A stretch of 19,721 bases of DNA from an uncultured Ruminococcus sp. (GCA_902783905.1 CACZSP010000204.1:1-19721); one strand, 5' to 3'. Numbered from the stretch's first letter, positions 1 to 8,613 are shown. Notes: generated by a model not told the origin, from the sequence alone. A program made the numbers and translations.

Positions 1-1253
1 CGGTGCCCCCACCAGAGCTGACGGGAGATGCACCAGTCCTTGATGTTCTCCATCCAGTTGAAGTAGTTCTTGGAAAATCTTTCGGGCACGAAGGAGGTGT
101 CTCCGCGGCGCACGCATTCGATCGCCGGAGCCGCGAGCGGCTTCATCTTCACGAACCACTGGCGGGACGCGACCGGCTCGAGAATCGTTCCGCAGCGGTA
201 GCAGTGACCGACGCTGTGGGTGCATTTTTCCACCTTGACGAGATATCCGCCGGCTTCGAGGTCTTCGACGATCCTCTTTCTCGCCTCGAATCTGTCGAGG
301 CCCGAATAGACTCCGCCGTTTTCGTTGATCTTTGCGTCGTTGTCAATAACTATTATGTTTTCAAGCCCGTGACGCAGCCCCGTCTCGTAGTCGTTCGGGT
401 CGTGCGCCGGCGTTATCTTGACGCATCCGGTCCCGAAGGCGGGGTCAACGTTTTCGTCTTCGATGACGGGGATCTCGCGCCCGACGAGAGGAAGCACCAG
501 GGTCTTGCCGACCAGGTCGAGATATCTTTCGTCTCCGGGAGCGATCGCGACGGCGGTATCGCCCAGCATGGTCTCGGGACGGGTGGTCGCGACGGTTACA
601 AAGCGCCCGGGCTCGCCCTTGACCGGATATCTTATATGCCAGAAGCAGCCGTCGATTTCCTTGTAATCTATTTCAGCGTCGGATATGACCGTTCTGCAGT
701 GCGGGCAGACGTTGGTGATCCGCAGTCCGCGGTAGATGAGTCCGTCGTCGTAAAGCTTTACGAATACACGCCGAACCGCGCGGGAAAGGGCGGGGCTCAT
801 GGTGAAAGCCTCGCGGGTGAAATCACAGGATGAGCCGAGCTTCTGAAGCTGGCTTATTATGCGGGAGCCGTATTTTTCCTTCCAGTCCCAGACGCGCTCG
901 AGAAATTTTTCGCGGCCCAGGTCGTATCTCGTGATCCCTTCCGTCTTGCGCAGGTTTTCCTCCACCTTTATCTGGGTCGCGATACCGGCGTGGTCGGTGC
1001 CCGGGACCCAGAGGGTGTCGAAGCCCTGCATTCTTTTATATCTGACGAGGATGTCCTGAAGGGTCTCGTCGAGAGCGTGTCCCATGTGGAGCTGGCCCGT
1101 GACGTTCGGGGGCGGAATCACAACGCAGAAGGGCGGTCTCGAATCTTCCTTTTTCGGCGTGAAATATCCTTTTTCCAGCCAGTATGCGTACAGCCTGTCT
1201 TCAAATGAGGCAGGGGAATACGTCTTCGGGAGTTCATGCTGATTTTCGTTCAT
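1..1253 (-). CDS. valS: Valyl-tRNA synthetase, N-terminal part (cut by left edge)
   Basis: ValS charges tRNA-Val with valine in the cytoplasm, with hydrolytic editing of mischarged Thr. Reading the minus strand from the ATG at 1253-1251 gives about 417 codons of a protein that is usually near 880 residues, so the C-terminal half lies outside the window. Visible family signatures are PPPNVTGQLHMGHAL with the class I HIGH-type motif HMGH at residues 56-59, the editing-domain motif TTRPETMLGDTAVA, the segment KITPAHDPND, and CISRQLWWGHR at the left edge. The KMSKS motif is outside. The start is supported by an AAGGA ribosome site 7 nt upstream and the usual ValS N-terminus. It is divergent from murD, and its leader is only about 40 nt. 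Confidence 0.97.
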   Translation of the reverse strand, partial: MNENQHELPKTYSPASFEDRLYAYWLEKGYFTPKKEDSRPPFCVVIPPPNVTGQLHMGHALDETLQDILVRYKRMQGFDTLWVPGTDHAGIATQIKVEENLRKTEGITRYDLGREKFLERVWDWKEKYGSRIISQLQKLGSSCDFTREAFTMSPALSRAVRRVFVKLYDDGLIYRGLRITNVCPHCRTVISDAEIDYKEIDGCFWHIRYPVKGEPGRFVTVATTRPETMLGDTAVAIAPGDERYLDLVGKTLVLPLVGREIPVIEDENVDPAFGTGCVKITPAHDPNDYETGLRHGLENIIVIDNDAKINENGGVYSGLDRFEARKRIVEDLEAGGYLVKVEKCTHSVGHCYRCGTILEPVASRQWFVKMKPLAAPAIECVRRGDTSFVPERFSKNYFNWMENIKDWCISRQLWWGH

Positions 1254-1295
1254 GATGCAGTCCTTTTCGTTTCCGTAAAACAAAAAATTTATAAT

Positions 1296-1324
1296 ATTAT
1301 ATCAAATAACAGGGAAAAAGTAAA
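1296..1324 (-). promoter_or_regulatory. Predicted sigma-A promoter of valS
   Basis: On the minus strand the -35-like hexamer TTTACT (1324-1319) and a perfect TATAAT -10 (1301-1296) are separated by 17 nt. Transcription would start near 1289 and leave a leader of about 36 nt before the valS ATG. That is too short for the T-box leader common upstream of Bacillota valS genes. Prediction from sequence only. Confidence 0.6.
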
Positions 1325-1384
1325 GTTTTTTTAGAAAAAACCCTCCGGATGGGCAAATCCGCGGCGCGATTTTTTTCAAAACGA

Positions 1385-1413
1385 TTGTAAAAATGAAAAA
1401 AATATTATATAAT
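1385..1413 (+). promoter_or_regulatory. Predicted sigma-A promoter of the murD gene block
   Basis: TTGTAA (1385-1390) and a perfect TATAAT (1408-1413) are separated by 17 nt in the AT-rich gap between valS and murD. Transcription would begin near 1420, giving a 33-nt leader. No other gap before 16885 is longer than 13 nt, so this may be the main promoter of the whole block up to the lipoprotein gene ending at 16884. Between 1254 and 1452 I see only the two divergent promoters and a weak 5-bp hairpin near 1346-1361. Confidence 0.6.
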
Positions 1414-1452
1414 AATATGACTTATTATTTTTCGGAGATAATCGGATTTTAA

Positions 1453-2901
1453 ATGACGTTGAACGACAGAATAAACGGCATGCTTTCTCTGCCCGACGGC
1501 AGGGCGGTTCTTCTCGGGATCGGCGTGTCAAACCGGCCGCTGGCTCTGATGCTTGCCGGCCGCGGACTCGGGGAGCGGCTGATCATACGCGACTCAAAAA
1601 GCGCCGATGCGGTCGGTGACTTTACGTGTCGGATACCCGGAGCGACCGTGATCGCGGGGACCGATCCGTGCTCGGGACTGTGCGACCGCGAGGACATGAG
1701 CCGGACGGTGATATTCCGGTCTCCCGGCATACGTCCCGATTCGGGGGACCTGCCGGAATGCGTGCGACGCGGTGCGCTTCTTACCTCGGAAATGGAGTGG
1801 TTCTGCGATTCGACGCCCGCGCGGATCTTCGCCGTGACGGGAAGCGACGGAAAAACCACCACCACGACTCTCTCGCACCTTCTTGTGTCGGGATCGGGAA
1901 GGCGCGCTTTCGTCGGAGGAAATATCGGAACGCCGCTGCTTGACAGAGTCGGGGAAATGACTCCGTCCGACACCGCCGTACTGGAGCTTTCAAGCTTTCA
2001 GCTTCAGACGATGAAGGGACCCGCACACCGGGCGGCGATCACCAATATCACACCGAACCATCTCAACTGGCACGTTGATATGGAGGAATATACGAAAGCG
2101 AAATACAACGTTTTCGGCGAGCGGACCGAACTGCTGGTCGTAAACGCGAAGAATCCTCTGTCGGCGGCGGCAGCCGGTATCTTCCCGGGCCGCGTCAGCT
2201 TTTTTACGGCTCACGCGCAGCCGGGCGACAGCTTTGAGTCGCTGACGGGCGGCAGGGAAAACTGCGATCTGTACTGCCTTTCGGGCGGAAAGATAATGCG
2301 CACCGACGGAAAGACGACGGAGGAGATCCTCGACGCCGGACGGATCATCCTTCCCGGCATACACAATATCGAAAACTATATGACGGCGATAGCCCTGACG
2401 CGCGGGTATACGGACAGTGAAACCGTACTTAAGACCGCGTGCACCTTCCGCGGAGTGGCTCACCGCTTCGAGTTCGTCAGGGAGCTGCGGGGCGTCAGAT
2501 ACTACAACAGTTCGATAGACTCGACGCCGACGCGCACCGCCGCGGCCCTGTCGAATCTTTCCTGCCGTCAGACGGTGATCTGCGGCGGAAGGGACAAGCA
2601 CCTGCCGTGGGATCCGCTGGTCGAAGCGCTTTTCGCCCGCGCATCGACGGTCGTTCTGACGGGAGAATCCGCCGGTGCGATAGAAGCTGCGATAGCACGC
2701 GAAGCCGAAAAGCGAGCCGACGGAGGAGCGTCGCTCCGGGTCATCCGGGAGGACGATTTTGCCGCGGCGGTTTCCGCGGCGTCCGCCGCCGCAAAGCCGG
2801 GTGAAGCCGTCGTACTTTCTCCCGCCTGCACCTCCTTCGACAGATTTTCGAATTTCGAAGAACGCGGCAATCTTTATAAAGAACTCGTAATGAAACTGTA
2901 G
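1453..2901 (+). CDS. murD: UDP-N-acetylmuramoyl-L-alanine--D-glutamate ligase MurD
   Basis: MurD is the cytoplasmic ATP-dependent ligase that adds D-glutamate to UDP-MurNAc-L-Ala in peptidoglycan precursor synthesis. The 482-residue product has the Mur ligase order: an N-terminal nucleotide-sugar domain (about 1-120), the P-loop VTGSDGKTTTT (128-138), ELSSFQL (178-184), NITPNHLNWH (198-207), GIHNIEN (302-308), HRFE (337-340), and the C-terminal domain with NSSIDSTPT (352-360) and GGRDK (378-382). The S-T-P/GGRDK pattern separates MurD from MurC, MurE and MurF. The ATG follows an in-frame stop directly. The only GGAG (1434-1437) is 15 nt away, so Met10 at 1480 cannot be excluded. murI, which makes its D-glutamate substrate, lies four genes downstream. 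Confidence 0.94.
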   Translation: MTLNDRINGMLSLPDGRAVLLGIGVSNRPLALMLAGRGLGERLIIRDSKSADAVGDFTCRIPGATVIAGTDPCSGLCDREDMSRTVIFRSPGIRPDSGDLPECVRRGALLTSEMEWFCDSTPARIFAVTGSDGKTTTTTLSHLLVSGSGRRAFVGGNIGTPLLDRVGEMTPSDTAVLELSSFQLQTMKGPAHRAAITNITPNHLNWHVDMEEYTKAKYNVFGERTELLVVNAKNPLSAAAAGIFPGRVSFFTAHAQPGDSFESLTGGRENCDLYCLSGGKIMRTDGKTTEEILDAGRIILPGIHNIENYMTAIALTRGYTDSETVLKTACTFRGVAHRFEFVRELRGVRYYNSSIDSTPTRTAAALSNLSCRQTVICGGRDKHLPWDPLVEALFARASTVVLTGESAGAIEAAIAREAEKRADGGASLRVIREDDFAAAVSAASAAAKPGEAVVLSPACTSFDRFSNFEERGNLYKELVMKL

Positions 2902-2908
2902 GCGGATC

Positions 2909-3976
2909 ATGGAAAGAGAAGAACTGAAAAAACTGATAAAGGACGTCTCGTCGCTGATGTCGATATCCGGGTTTGTCCGGCGCAATTACGACGAATTCTC
3001 CCGCTTGCTCGGAGAGGGATTCGACGAGATTTACGGAACTCCGACGGGCGGCATGGTCCTTGTCCGCAGATGCCGAAAAAAGAACGCCCCCGCGATACTG
3101 GTCGACGCGCACCTGGACGAGATCGGCATGATGGTGACCGAGGTCATCGAAAGAGGTTTTTTGCGGGTCACTTCGGTGGGCGGACTCGATACGAGGATAC
3201 TCCAGTCGGGCGAGGTTGCGATCTGGGGCGGCGACGGTAAGGAAGACAGAACGTTTTACGGAGTCGTGTCCTCCACTCCTCCGCACCTGCAGAGTCCGGG
3301 AGAGGCCGAAAAGCTCAAGCCGGTCGGCGAGCTTTTCATAGACACCGGCCTTTCCGATGAGGAAGCAAAAAAATTTATCCGTCCGGGGACTCCGGTCGGT
3401 TTTTATCCGGTATATACCGATCTGCAGAACGGTATGATCGCCGGAAAGGGGTTCGACGACAAGGCGTGCGTCGCCTGCGCCGCGGCCGCGATCCGCTCCG
3501 CTGCGAAGGAGGAACTCTGGGGAGACGTTTATCTTCAGCTGTCGAATTTTGAAGAGGACGGCAGCCACATGGGAGGGGCCGCGGCGGGAGCGTTCGCCAT
3601 TGACCCCGACTGCGCGCTGACCGTCGACGTCAATCTCGGAAAGACGCCGGACACCAAATCCTCCGAAACGGTCGAAATGAACGCCGGTCCATCGCTTACG
3701 CTGTCCCCCTTTACCGACAGGGCGATGACGCTCGCTCTCGCCTCCGCCGCCGGGGAAGCCGGTGTGAAATATCAGTATTCGGTGGTATCGAGAAGCGCCG
3801 GTACCAACGCCGACGTGGTAAACGTCGCTCTGCGGGGCATTCCGACGGTCGACGCCGGGCTTCCGCTGAAGAGCATGCACACCTCCTGCGAGGTCATTTC
3901 GATGGCCGACGCCGAAGATCTGTGCAGACTTGTGACGCTCTTCGTTACTTCGGGAAAGGTCAGGGACGCGCTGTGA
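2909..3976 (+). CDS. M42 family metallo-aminopeptidase, first of three
   Basis: This is a 355-residue member of the M42 (glutamyl aminopeptidase / TET / FrvX) family: cytosolic di-metal exopeptidases that trim small peptides and often form tetrahedral dodecamers. The expected metal and catalytic residues are visible: H68 and D70 in VDAHLDEIG, D183 in GFDDK, E215 and E216 in NFEEDGSHMGG, D240 in TVDVN, and H324 in KSMHTSCE. It diverges from typical members after the catalytic Glu pair (EEDGSHMGGA rather than EEVGxRGA) and around the last His (MHTS rather than YIHS). It is therefore the most distant of the trio and may have a different substrate. It starts 7 nt after murD and overlaps the next gene by 4 nt. 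Substrate unknown. Confidence 0.88.
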   Translation: MEREELKKLIKDVSSLMSISGFVRRNYDEFSRLLGEGFDEIYGTPTGGMVLVRRCRKKNAPAILVDAHLDEIGMMVTEVIERGFLRVTSVGGLDTRILQSGEVAIWGGDGKEDRTFYGVVSSTPPHLQSPGEAEKLKPVGELFIDTGLSDEEAKKFIRPGTPVGFYPVYTDLQNGMIAGKGFDDKACVACAAAAIRSAAKEELWGDVYLQLSNFEEDGSHMGGAAAGAFAIDPDCALTVDVNLGKTPDTKSSETVEMNAGPSLTLSPFTDRAMTLALASAAGEAGVKYQYSVVSRSAGTNADVVNVALRGIPTVDAGLPLKSMHTSCEVISMADAEDLCRLVTLFVTSGKVRDAL

Positions 3977-5088
3977 AAAAATACGGTGATCTTCCGCGGA
4001 CCGACGTCGAACTTCTGTCGCGCCTGTGCGGCAGATTCGGACCGTCCGGCTGCGAAAAAGAGGTGGCGGAAGCCGTCGGCGAGCGTTTGTCGGCATCCGG
4101 TATCGAATATCAAACCGACAGGACGGGCAATCTTTTCGCCGGGATAAAAGGCGGCGGAACAGGGTATGACGCGAATCATCCGGTAAAAGTTATGCTGTCA
4201 GCCCACATGGACGAGGTCGGCTTCATAATCAACGAAATAACCTCAGACGGCTATCTGAAATTCCTTTGCGTCGGCGGTATCGACCAGCGTGTCCTCTGCG
4301 GACGGCACGTCGTCATCAGAGGTAAGGACGGAAAGAACGTCCCCGGCGTCATCGCCTCGAAGGCGATACACCACCAGACGGCGGAGGAAAGGAAAAAAGC
4401 GACGCCGGTCTCGGCGATGTACTTCGATATCGGAGCCACCGGCAAAGAGGACGCCGAAAAATACGTTTCGGTCGGCGATTTCGGGACTTTCACCGAAGGA
4501 TTCGTGAGATTCGGTACGGACGGAGCCTTCGTCAGGAGCAAGGCGATCGACGACAGATTCGGCTGTACCGTCATGATACAGACCCTCGAATGGGTGAAGA
4601 GGACCGGAACGGTCCTGCCCTTCGATCTTATCTGCGCCTTTACCGTGCGGGAGGAGATCGGAAAATCCGGCGCCGGCATGGCGGCGAACAGATTCCGTCC
4701 CGACTACGCGGTCATACTCGAATCGACGGCGATCGGAGATCTGCCCGGCGTATCGGGCAACGCGCGCGCCGCGTCGGTCGGAGAGGGAGCGGTCATATCT
4801 CTTCTCGACCGCGCCACGATATACGACAGGGACATGGTGGCGGGAGTTCTGCGCATAGCAAAGGAAAACGGCATCCCGGCTCAGGTGAAAAAATACGTTT
4901 CGGGCGGAAACGACGCGGGGCACATCCACCGCGCCGGACCCGGAACGAAATGTCTTGCCGTGTCGGCGCCCGCCAGATATATCCATTCGGCAAGCTGCGT
5001 CGCCGCGCTGGAGGATCTCGACGCGATCTCGCGACTCATACCCGTCTTTCTGAGCGAATACGGTTTTGAAAAATACAGAGCGGAGTGA
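3973..5088 (+). CDS. M42 family metallo-aminopeptidase, second of three
   Basis: This is a 371-residue M42 peptidase. I chose the GTG at 3973 because it overlaps the previous stop as GTGA, has a purine-rich GGG-type site about 8 nt upstream, and puts the canonical ELLSRLCGRFGPSGCE segment near the N-terminus. Longer in-frame starts lie inside the previous gene. Metal and catalytic residues are H78 and D80 (LSAHMDEVG), D193 (AIDDR), E227 and E228 (VREEIGKSG), E250 (VILESTAIGD) and H338 (ARYIHS). The fourth ligand is Glu where the third paralogue has Asp; both occur in the family. It probably cleaves N-terminal residues from cytosolic peptides. The next gene follows after 4 nt. Confidence 0.9.
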   Translation: MKKYGDLPRTDVELLSRLCGRFGPSGCEKEVAEAVGERLSASGIEYQTDRTGNLFAGIKGGGTGYDANHPVKVMLSAHMDEVGFIINEITSDGYLKFLCVGGIDQRVLCGRHVVIRGKDGKNVPGVIASKAIHHQTAEERKKATPVSAMYFDIGATGKEDAEKYVSVGDFGTFTEGFVRFGTDGAFVRSKAIDDRFGCTVMIQTLEWVKRTGTVLPFDLICAFTVREEIGKSGAGMAANRFRPDYAVILESTAIGDLPGVSGNARAASVGEGAVISLLDRATIYDRDMVAGVLRIAKENGIPAQVKKYVSGGNDAGHIHRAGPGTKCLAVSAPARYIHSASCVAALEDLDAISRLIPVFLSEYGFEKYRAE

Positions 5089-5092
5089 AAAA

Positions 5093-6091
5093 ATGTATCA
5101 GCTGTTAAAAAAACTCACCGGCGTTCAGGGTACGTCGGGAAGCGAGAAAAATATAGCCGCGACTATCCGCGGAATGATGGAACCCCGGTGCGACGAGATA
5201 AAAACCGACGCTCTCGGGAATCTGATCTGCCTCAAAAAAGGCAGCGGCGGGAAGATCGCCGGAAAGATAATGCTCTGCGCCCACATGGACGAGATCGGAT
5301 TCGTCGCCACCTTTATCGAGAAAGACGGACTTATCCGCATCGCCACCGTCGGAGGAATTTCCTTCCAGGCGGCGGCTTTCAGCGAGGTCGTTTTCGAAAA
5401 CGGCGTGCGCGGGGTGCTCGTTCCCGATTCGGAAGTGCCCGTCTCCGACTGGAAGGCCGACAAGTTCGGCGTGGACATAGGCGCGTCGACCGCCGCCGAG
5501 GCGGGACGCCGGGTTAAGCTCGGAGACCGGTGCGCCCTTGCCGGAAGAGTCTTCCGCCTCGGCGCTCACAGGGTCGCCGGAAGGCCGCTTGACAACAGAG
5601 CGGGATGCGCCGTGCTGATCGACGCCGCAAGGCGTATGTCGGAAAAAAGGCCTTCCGCCGACGTGTATTTCGTGTTCTCGGTTCAGGAGGAGGTGGGCCT
5701 GCGCGGAGCCGGCCCCGCCGCTTTCGGAATCGCTCCCGACGTGGCGGTGATATTCGACGTCACGCGCACCGGCGACACGCACGGTGCAAAGCCGATGGCG
5801 GTAAAACTCGGCGGCGGAGCCGCCGTCAAGATCCGCGATTCGTCGGTGATATGCGACGCCGGAACCGTCGAAAGGCTTGCCGCCGCCGCGACGGAAAACG
5901 GCATCCCGTTCCAGTACGAGGTACTGGTATCCGGAGGAACCGATACCGCAGCCGTCCAGGTGTCCCGGGGAGGCGTCCTTGCCGGAGCCGTTTCGATCCC
6001 CGAAAGATATATCCACAGCGGCGTTGAAGTTATCGATCTGCGCGACCTTTCGGCATGCGCCGATCTTGCCGTCGCCTTTGCCGGAAAATGA
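5093..6091 (+). CDS. M42 family metallo-aminopeptidase, third of three
   Basis: This is a 332-residue M42 peptidase, the most canonical of the trio: H64 and D66 (LCAHMDEIGF), D167 (PLDNRAG), E199 and E200 (QEEVGLRGAG), D222 (VIFDVTRTGDTHG) and H308 (ERYIHSGVEV). The ATG at 5093 is preceded by GGAG at 5082-5085 with 7 nt spacing, so the upstream in-frame TTG at 5066 is unlikely. The stop overlaps the murI start as ATGA, implying translational coupling. Three adjacent but clearly different M42 genes suggest divided substrate specificity or a mixed particle; both are inferences. Confidence 0.92.
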   Translation: MYQLLKKLTGVQGTSGSEKNIAATIRGMMEPRCDEIKTDALGNLICLKKGSGGKIAGKIMLCAHMDEIGFVATFIEKDGLIRIATVGGISFQAAAFSEVVFENGVRGVLVPDSEVPVSDWKADKFGVDIGASTAAEAGRRVKLGDRCALAGRVFRLGAHRVAGRPLDNRAGCAVLIDAARRMSEKRPSADVYFVFSVQEEVGLRGAGPAAFGIAPDVAVIFDVTRTGDTHGAKPMAVKLGGGAAVKIRDSSVICDAGTVERLAAAATENGIPFQYEVLVSGGTDTAAVQVSRGGVLAGAVSIPERYIHSGVEVIDLRDLSACADLAVAFAGK

Positions 6092-6843
6092 GTCCGGATT
6101 CACCGATCGGAGTATTCGATTCGGGAGTCGGAGGTCTCAGCGTCCTTTCGGCGCTGGTCCGCGAACTTCCCGGAGAAAGGTTCCTCTATTTCGGAGACAG
6201 GGCAAACGCCCCGTACGGCGAAAAAACTCACGAGAGGATAGCCGAAATATCTCTTGCCAACTCGGAAATGCTCCTGTCTCTCGGCGCGAAGGCGCTCGTC
6301 GTCGCCTGCAACACGGCGACCGCCGCCTCGGTTGAACTGCTGCGGGAACGCTTTCCCGACGTTCCGGTGATAGGCATTGAACCTGCCGTCAAGCCGGCTT
6401 TCGAAGCCGGATGCAGGACCGTTCTGGTGCTGGCGACGCCGAGAACGACGTCGGAGGAAAGGTTTACCTCCCTCCTCGAACGGCGTTCCCGTGAGTACGG
6501 TGGAAAGGCTGTCGGAGTTCCCTGTCCCGGACTTTCCGAACTTATCGAAGAGGACAGGGCGGACGCCGGATATTTTGAAAAGCTTTTCGCCGGTTACGCG
6601 GATCTCAGTCCGGACGGGATAGCGCTCGGATGCACGCATTACCGGTTTGCCGTGAAGCAGATCAGGCAGGCGTCGGGAGGCATACCGGTATTCGACGGCG
6701 CCGAGGGCACGGCGCGCAGATGCCGCCGGCTGCTCGAAGAAAGAAAGATGCTTTCGGTGTCGGGAGGCGGGATCGAATTTATCGGCGACGCCGACGGAAG
6801 GATCTTACGGTTCTGGGAGAAAAAAGGAAAGATAAATGACTGA
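6088..6843 (+). CDS. murI: Glutamate racemase MurI
   Basis: MurI converts L-glutamate to D-glutamate, the substrate of MurD, by a cofactor-independent two-cysteine mechanism in the cytoplasm. The 251-residue protein shows the family signatures: IGVFDSGVGGLSV with D11, YFGDRANAPYG (34-44), VVACNTATA with catalytic C74, VIGIEPAVKPA, LATPRTTSEERF, and LGCTHYRF with the second catalytic C182 and H184. Length is normal for the family. The start is the ATG that overlaps the preceding stop (ATGA); the in-frame ATG at 6055 lies inside the M42 gene. The 3' end overlaps the next gene by 8 nt. Its place beside murD and three peptidases fits D-Glu supply for peptidoglycan. Confidence 0.95.
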   Translation: MSPDSPIGVFDSGVGGLSVLSALVRELPGERFLYFGDRANAPYGEKTHERIAEISLANSEMLLSLGAKALVVACNTATAASVELLRERFPDVPVIGIEPAVKPAFEAGCRTVLVLATPRTTSEERFTSLLERRSREYGGKAVGVPCPGLSELIEEDRADAGYFEKLFAGYADLSPDGIALGCTHYRFAVKQIRQASGGIPVFDGAEGTARRCRRLLEERKMLSVSGGGIEFIGDADGRILRFWEKKGKIND

Positions 6844-8089
6844 ACGCGATATCATTTCGGTCGGGCGCGAGGCGGAAGCCGCGCTCGGAGAGGTTTTTTC
6901 GGCGATCGACGAAACGGCGGGAAAAGTAACGGCGAAGGTGCTCGACGCCTTCAGAGAGGAACGCGTCAGCGACAGCTGCTTTGCCGGGACGGCGGGTTAC
7001 GGATACGACGACCGGGGAAGAGAAGTCCTGGACGCCGTCTGGAGCCGGGTTTTCGGGACGGGCGCGTCGCTTGTCAGACACAATTTCGTAAACGGCACGC
7101 ACGCTTTGTCGACCGCCCTTTTCGGCCTTTTGCGCCCGGGGGACGTTATGCTGTCGGTTTCGGGCAAGCCGTACGATACGCTTGACGGCGTAATAGGCAT
7201 CGGCGGAGGAAACGGGGACGGAAGTCTCGCGGATTTCGGCGTCGGATACGAAGAGATTCCTCTCGAAAACGGAAAACTGAATATACCGGAGATTTTATCA
7301 AGAATAAAAAACGAACCGCGCGTCAAAGTCGTGTTCGTACAGCGTTCGAAGGGTTATATGAACCGCCGGACGCTGACCGCCGAAGAGATAAGCGGGCTTT
7401 ATTCCGCCGTTCATTCGGTAAGAAACGACGTTTATCTCGTCACCGACAACTGCTACGGGGAGTTCTGCGAGGAGCGCGAGCCCGAGTCGGATCTTCTCGT
7501 CGGGTCGCTGATCAAAAACCCGGGAGGCGGCATCGCGCTGACCGGAGGTTATATTACGGGAACTCCCCGCGCGGTCGAGCTTGCCTCCTACCGGCTGACG
7601 ACGGTCGGGACGGGAGGAGAGGTCGGAGCGACGCTCGGTCAGAATAAAAATATGTTTATGGGGCTGTTTTACGCTCCCCACACCGTCGCTCAGGCGCTTA
7701 AAACGGCTCATTTCGCGGCGTACGTCTTTGAAAAGCTGGGATACGAAGTTTATCCGTCCTGGCGGGAGCGCCGGTCGGATATAATCCAGACGGTCGTGAC
7801 CCGTGACAGAGAAAAAATGATCGCCCTGTGCGGAGGAATACAGTCGGCGTCGCCGGTGGATTCCTTCGTCGCTCCGGCTCCCTGGGCTATGCCTGGATAC
7901 TCGGACGAAGTGATTATGGCGGCCGGGTGCTTCGTGCAGGGCGCGTCGGTCGAGCTGTCGGCGGACGGTCCGCTGCGCGATCCGTACACGGTATATATTC
8001 AGGGCGGTCTGACCTACGAAAGCGGAAAATACGGAATACTCAGAGCCGCGGGCAGAGTCGGTGTCTGCGGAAAGGATGCGAAACAATGA
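6836..8089 (+). CDS. Aluminium-resistance / methionine gamma-lyase-like PLP enzyme
   Basis: This 417-residue protein resembles the bacterial 'aluminium resistance protein / methionine gamma-lyase' family of fold type I PLP enzymes, distantly related to cystathionine gamma-lyases. Visible signatures are RHNFVNGTHAL (81-91), the glycine-rich GVIGIGGGNGDGSL near 118-131, QRSKGYMNRRTL (169-180), VTDNCYGEF with D204 for the pyridine nitrogen, and SLIKNPGGGIALTGGYI, where K227 is the probable Schiff-base lysine. The reaction has not been settled for most family members; a C-S or related beta/gamma-elimination is plausible. An AAAGGAAAG ribosome site sits just before the ATG, which overlaps murI by 8 nt. 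The stop overlaps the next start (ATGA). Confidence 0.87.
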   Translation: MTERDIISVGREAEAALGEVFSAIDETAGKVTAKVLDAFREERVSDSCFAGTAGYGYDDRGREVLDAVWSRVFGTGASLVRHNFVNGTHALSTALFGLLRPGDVMLSVSGKPYDTLDGVIGIGGGNGDGSLADFGVGYEEIPLENGKLNIPEILSRIKNEPRVKVVFVQRSKGYMNRRTLTAEEISGLYSAVHSVRNDVYLVTDNCYGEFCEEREPESDLLVGSLIKNPGGGIALTGGYITGTPRAVELASYRLTTVGTGGEVGATLGQNKNMFMGLFYAPHTVAQALKTAHFAAYVFEKLGYEVYPSWRERRSDIIQTVVTRDREKMIALCGGIQSASPVDSFVAPAPWAMPGYSDEVIMAAGCFVQGASVELSADGPLRDPYTVYIQGGLTYESGKYGILRAAGRVGVCGKDAKQ

Positions 8090-8613
8090 ATAAAACGGTA
8101 AAAATCATCTTTGCGGCGCTTGTCTGCGCCATGCTTCTTTCGGTTTTCGGCTGCGGCGAGACCGACGTGCCGGACGGCATGATCACCGCGTCGACCGACG
8201 CCGATTCCTTCAATTTTTACGTTCCCAAGGCGTGGGTGGTCAATTCCTCGTCGGGAACGGCGTCCGCGTATTATTCTTCGACCGATCAGTCGAACGTCAG
8301 CTTCGTCGCCATGGTGATGGACAGCGACTGCACGACTCTCGAGGAGTACGAGGCGAAGGCGGAAGAATCGCTCAAGGGCGCGCTTCCGGGCTTTACCGGA
8401 CTGTCCGAAAAGAAGGATACCGTTCTTTGCGGAAAGACGGCCAGGTCCTTCGAATATTCCGCAACGGTCGACGGAACCGAATACCGCTTCCGCCAGTACG
8501 TAACGATTAACTCACACAGCTTTTACGTTCTGACGTACACCGCAACGTCGGAGCTTTTCGAGAGCCACCTCGAGGATCTCGACATGATCGCGGAAAACGT
8601 TTCCTTCAAATAA
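8086..8613 (+). CDS. Small lipoprotein, PsbP/DUF1795-like
   Basis: This 175-residue protein has a lipoprotein signal: MNKTVK, a hydrophobic stretch at 7-21, and Cys23 in SVFGC as probable lipidation site (Phe at -2 is slightly atypical). The mature part begins with a short linker, then a domain with an F/Y-rich start (FNFYVPKAWVV), NVSFVAMVMD, a central helix (EEYEAKAEESL), and strands GKTARSFEYSATVDGTEYRFRQYV and FYVLTYTA. That order resembles the PsbP/Mog1-like (DUF1795) fold often found in clostridial lipoproteins; this is a pattern match only. Expected location is the outer face of the membrane. The start overlaps the preceding stop and has AAAGGA about 9 nt upstream. Function unknown; no obvious link to the flanking PLP enzymes. 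Confidence 0.8.
   Translation: MNKTVKIIFAALVCAMLLSVFGCGETDVPDGMITASTDADSFNFYVPKAWVVNSSSGTASAYYSSTDQSNVSFVAMVMDSDCTTLEEYEAKAEESLKGALPGFTGLSEKKDTVLCGKTARSFEYSATVDGTEYRFRQYVTINSHSFYVLTYTATSELFESHLEDLDMIAENVSFK

Noticed and set aside
1346..1361. Small hairpin CGGAT/ATCCG between valS and murD
   Set aside because: Only 5 bp, and it lies outside both predicted transcripts. It is too weak to call as a terminator, although a T-run follows it on the minus strand.
3922..3972. Upstream start extending the second M42 peptidase into its neighbour
   Set aside because: The GTG at 3973 overlaps the preceding stop and gives the normal family N-terminus. Similar extensions before the third M42 gene, murI, the small lipoprotein, DUF58 and pncB were rejected for the same reason.
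1990..4096. Long minus-strand open frames opposite murD and the first M42 gene
   Set aside because: They are opposite well-supported genes, have Arg/Gly/Asp-rich composition without recognisable motifs, and arise from GC-rich codon use. The same holds for minus-strand frames opposite the third M42 gene and pncB.
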